A stretch of DNA of 64,000 nt from Nannocystis bainbridge (GTDB taxonomy: Bacteria > Myxococcota_A > Polyangia > Nannocystales > Nannocystaceae), in assembly GCF_028368995.1 (NCBI RefSeq), contig NZ_JAQNDL010000003.1, forward strand, positions 2,852,001 to 2,916,000, written 5' to 3'. The stretch's first letter is position 1; every line of letters starts with the position of its first letter. A program made the translations under genes and the position numbers. The notes under the pieces were generated by a model. It did no database searches. It had not been told where the DNA came from and saw nothing but the letters and a program-made list of their open reading frames with translations. Below are positions 62,821 to 64,000 of this stretch, piece by piece.

Positions 62821-63927
62821 TCACCACTTCGGCGAAGTCAGCGCGATCGGCAGCACCGCGACGCGCCGCAGGGTCGCCCCGACCTCCCACACGCGCCCCA
62901 CGATCTTCGCGTTCACGTCCTCGACCGTCACCCAGTGCAGCCGATCCGCGTGCATGAACGCGAGGGCCGGCAGCGGCAGCGAGAACGGCAGCCCGCACTG
63001 ATGATCGCGCAGCAAGAACGAGTCCGGCCACGCGCGATCGGCCCTGGCCACCAGCGCCTGCCCCGAGCCGTCGGCCAGCTCGCGCACCACCGACAGCTGC
63101 GCGCTCTTCACACTGCGCCCGTGCTCCACCGCATGCAGCACGTGCAGCGGCTCGCTCCCGTCGGCGAGCGTCACCCGCACCGCCCGCCACCGCCGCTTGC
63201 GCAGCGCCGCGATCTGCTTGTCGAACAAGGAGCGATCGATCGGCGCCGCCGCGTCCGTCACCGGGATCATCGCCCCCGGCTCGTCGAAGTCCTTGTCCGG
63301 GTCCTGACACACCGCGTCGACGCGGACCTCGAACTGCATCGCCACGGGCGTCGGCGGGCGATGCCGGCGATGAAACGCGAACACGAAGTCGAGCGGCGGT
63401 CCGCCATCCACCATGTACTTCGCGGCCGCCCCGGCGCCGAGTGCCTCGTCGCACCGCAGCGGCGCCTCGGTGACGATCGCCACCGCCTTCACGCACGTCT
63501 CCTCGCTCTCGTCGGAGGTCACCGCCTCCGGCGCTGACAGCCCCGCGCCGCAGTATTCGAACGATTTGCCGGCCGCCGCGCGCACCGCCCCGCCGGCGTT
63601 CGTCATCACCCACAGCGGCTCGCCCTCGCGCCAGCCTTCGACCTCGGGCCCGACGACGAACGGCCCCTCGTCAGGCTGGTCCTGTCGACAGCGGCCGAAC
63701 GCGAGCTTCGACAGATCGAACTCGACCAGCTCCGCCGGATCGGCCGGCACCCGCGCAGGCACGACGGCGACCTCCGGCTCGCTCGCAACCGCAGTCGGCG
63801 GCGGCGGGGACTCGCGCGGCGCCGGCACCTTCGGCGCCGCTCGCGGCGTGCACGCCAACATCACGCACACGAGCGCATGCCGCGGACCGAACTCGAACAC
63901 CCTGCCTTCGCGTCGCCGCCTCATCAT
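62821..63927 (-). CDS. Lipoprotein, Cys-containing, function unknown
   Basis: 368 residues from the first of two adjacent ATGs at 63927; the longer frame has no better signal. The signal peptide has a basic start (MMRRRREGR) and ends VMLAC, a lipobox. A Pro/Ala linker (about 28-65) precedes a domain with repeated Cys (GRCRQDQ, EYCGAG, ETCVKA, LRCDEA, AVCQDP, HQCGLP). The end is beta-rich (HADRLHWVTVEDVNAKIVGRVWEVGATLRRV). No family recognised. Probable surface or periplasmic lipoprotein. The last 73 bases of the window hold nothing else recognisable. Confidence 0.75.
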   Translation of the reverse strand: MMRRRREGRVFEFGPRHALVCVMLACTPRAAPKVPAPRESPPPPTAVASEPEVAVVPARVPADPAELVEFDLSKLAFGRCRQDQPDEGPFVVGPEVEGWREGEPLWVMTNAGGAVRAAAGKSFEYCGAGLSAPEAVTSDESEETCVKAVAIVTEAPLRCDEALGAGAAAKYMVDGGPPLDFVFAFHRRHRPPTPVAMQFEVRVDAVCQDPDKDFDEPGAMIPVTDAAAPIDRSLFDKQIAALRKRRWRAVRVTLADGSEPLHVLHAVEHGRSVKSAQLSVVRELADGSGQALVARADRAWPDSFLLRDHQCGLPFSLPLPALAFMHADRLHWVTVEDVNAKIVGRVWEVGATLRRVAVLPIALTSPKW

Positions 63928-64000
63928 GCGCCCTGTCCTCGGCGTCAGCGCGAGGCCGTGATCGGGAAGTTCTGATCGACGCAAGGCGCCCCCAGCATGC

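Overview
The window is very GC-rich chromosomal DNA from a myxobacterium, most likely of the Nannocystis type (suborder Nannocystineae). This is inferred from the gene style: many lipoproteins with long Thr/Ser-rich linkers behind the lipobox, FG-GAP and vWA-like lipoproteins, Hanks-type kinases with a C-terminal membrane segment, STAND NTPases and GTG/TTG starts. No rRNA, tRNA or CRISPR array was seen.

Layout. (1) 1-10586, left chromosomal flank: a possible MACPF-like secreted protein, an alpha/beta hydrolase, a GT-C type membrane protein, YccF, a glutathione S-transferase, a YbaY-like lipoprotein, and the first 621 codons of an FG-GAP lipoprotein gene. (2) About 10.56-49.95 kb: an integrated element of about 39.4 kb that splits the FG-GAP gene. 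The rest of that gene resumes at 49926. A 21-bp imperfect repeat containing an identical 7-bp centre lies at both junctions, and a tyrosine integrase starts about 120 bp inside the left one. (3) 49.95-64 kb, right flank: a duplicated gene 3' end, a SUKH-like gene, a decayed propeller gene, a GST with a divergent WYL regulator, a ThuA-like lipoprotein, a STAND NTPase behind a TetR-MerR fusion, a divergent P450/esterase operon with paired operators, and a lipoprotein.

Inside the element. The left third (12-24 kb) holds a membrane-anchored double-HTH regulator, blocks of a GAGCAAC-type repeat family (including six perfect 59-bp tandem copies), an IS3-family element with an A8 frameshift site, and a transposase remnant. 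Next come two kinase modules, one of them a four-gene operon with tandem MerR-like proteins. A Crp/Fnr regulator is followed by a probable toxin operon: a large lipoprotein, two small proteins, a 1959-residue SpvB/RHS protein ending in a NucA/NucB DNase, and a SMI1/KNR4-type immunity protein. The right end carries a TIR protein and a 1511-residue phosphorylase-STAND-TPR protein with 14 nearly identical 46-residue repeats, a layout expected of anti-phage or self/non-self conflict systems.

The flanks, but hardly the element, carry a recurring palindrome ATGTCy-N4-rGACAT. Several copies lie just after stop codons before T-rich DNA and look like terminators; others lie inside genes.
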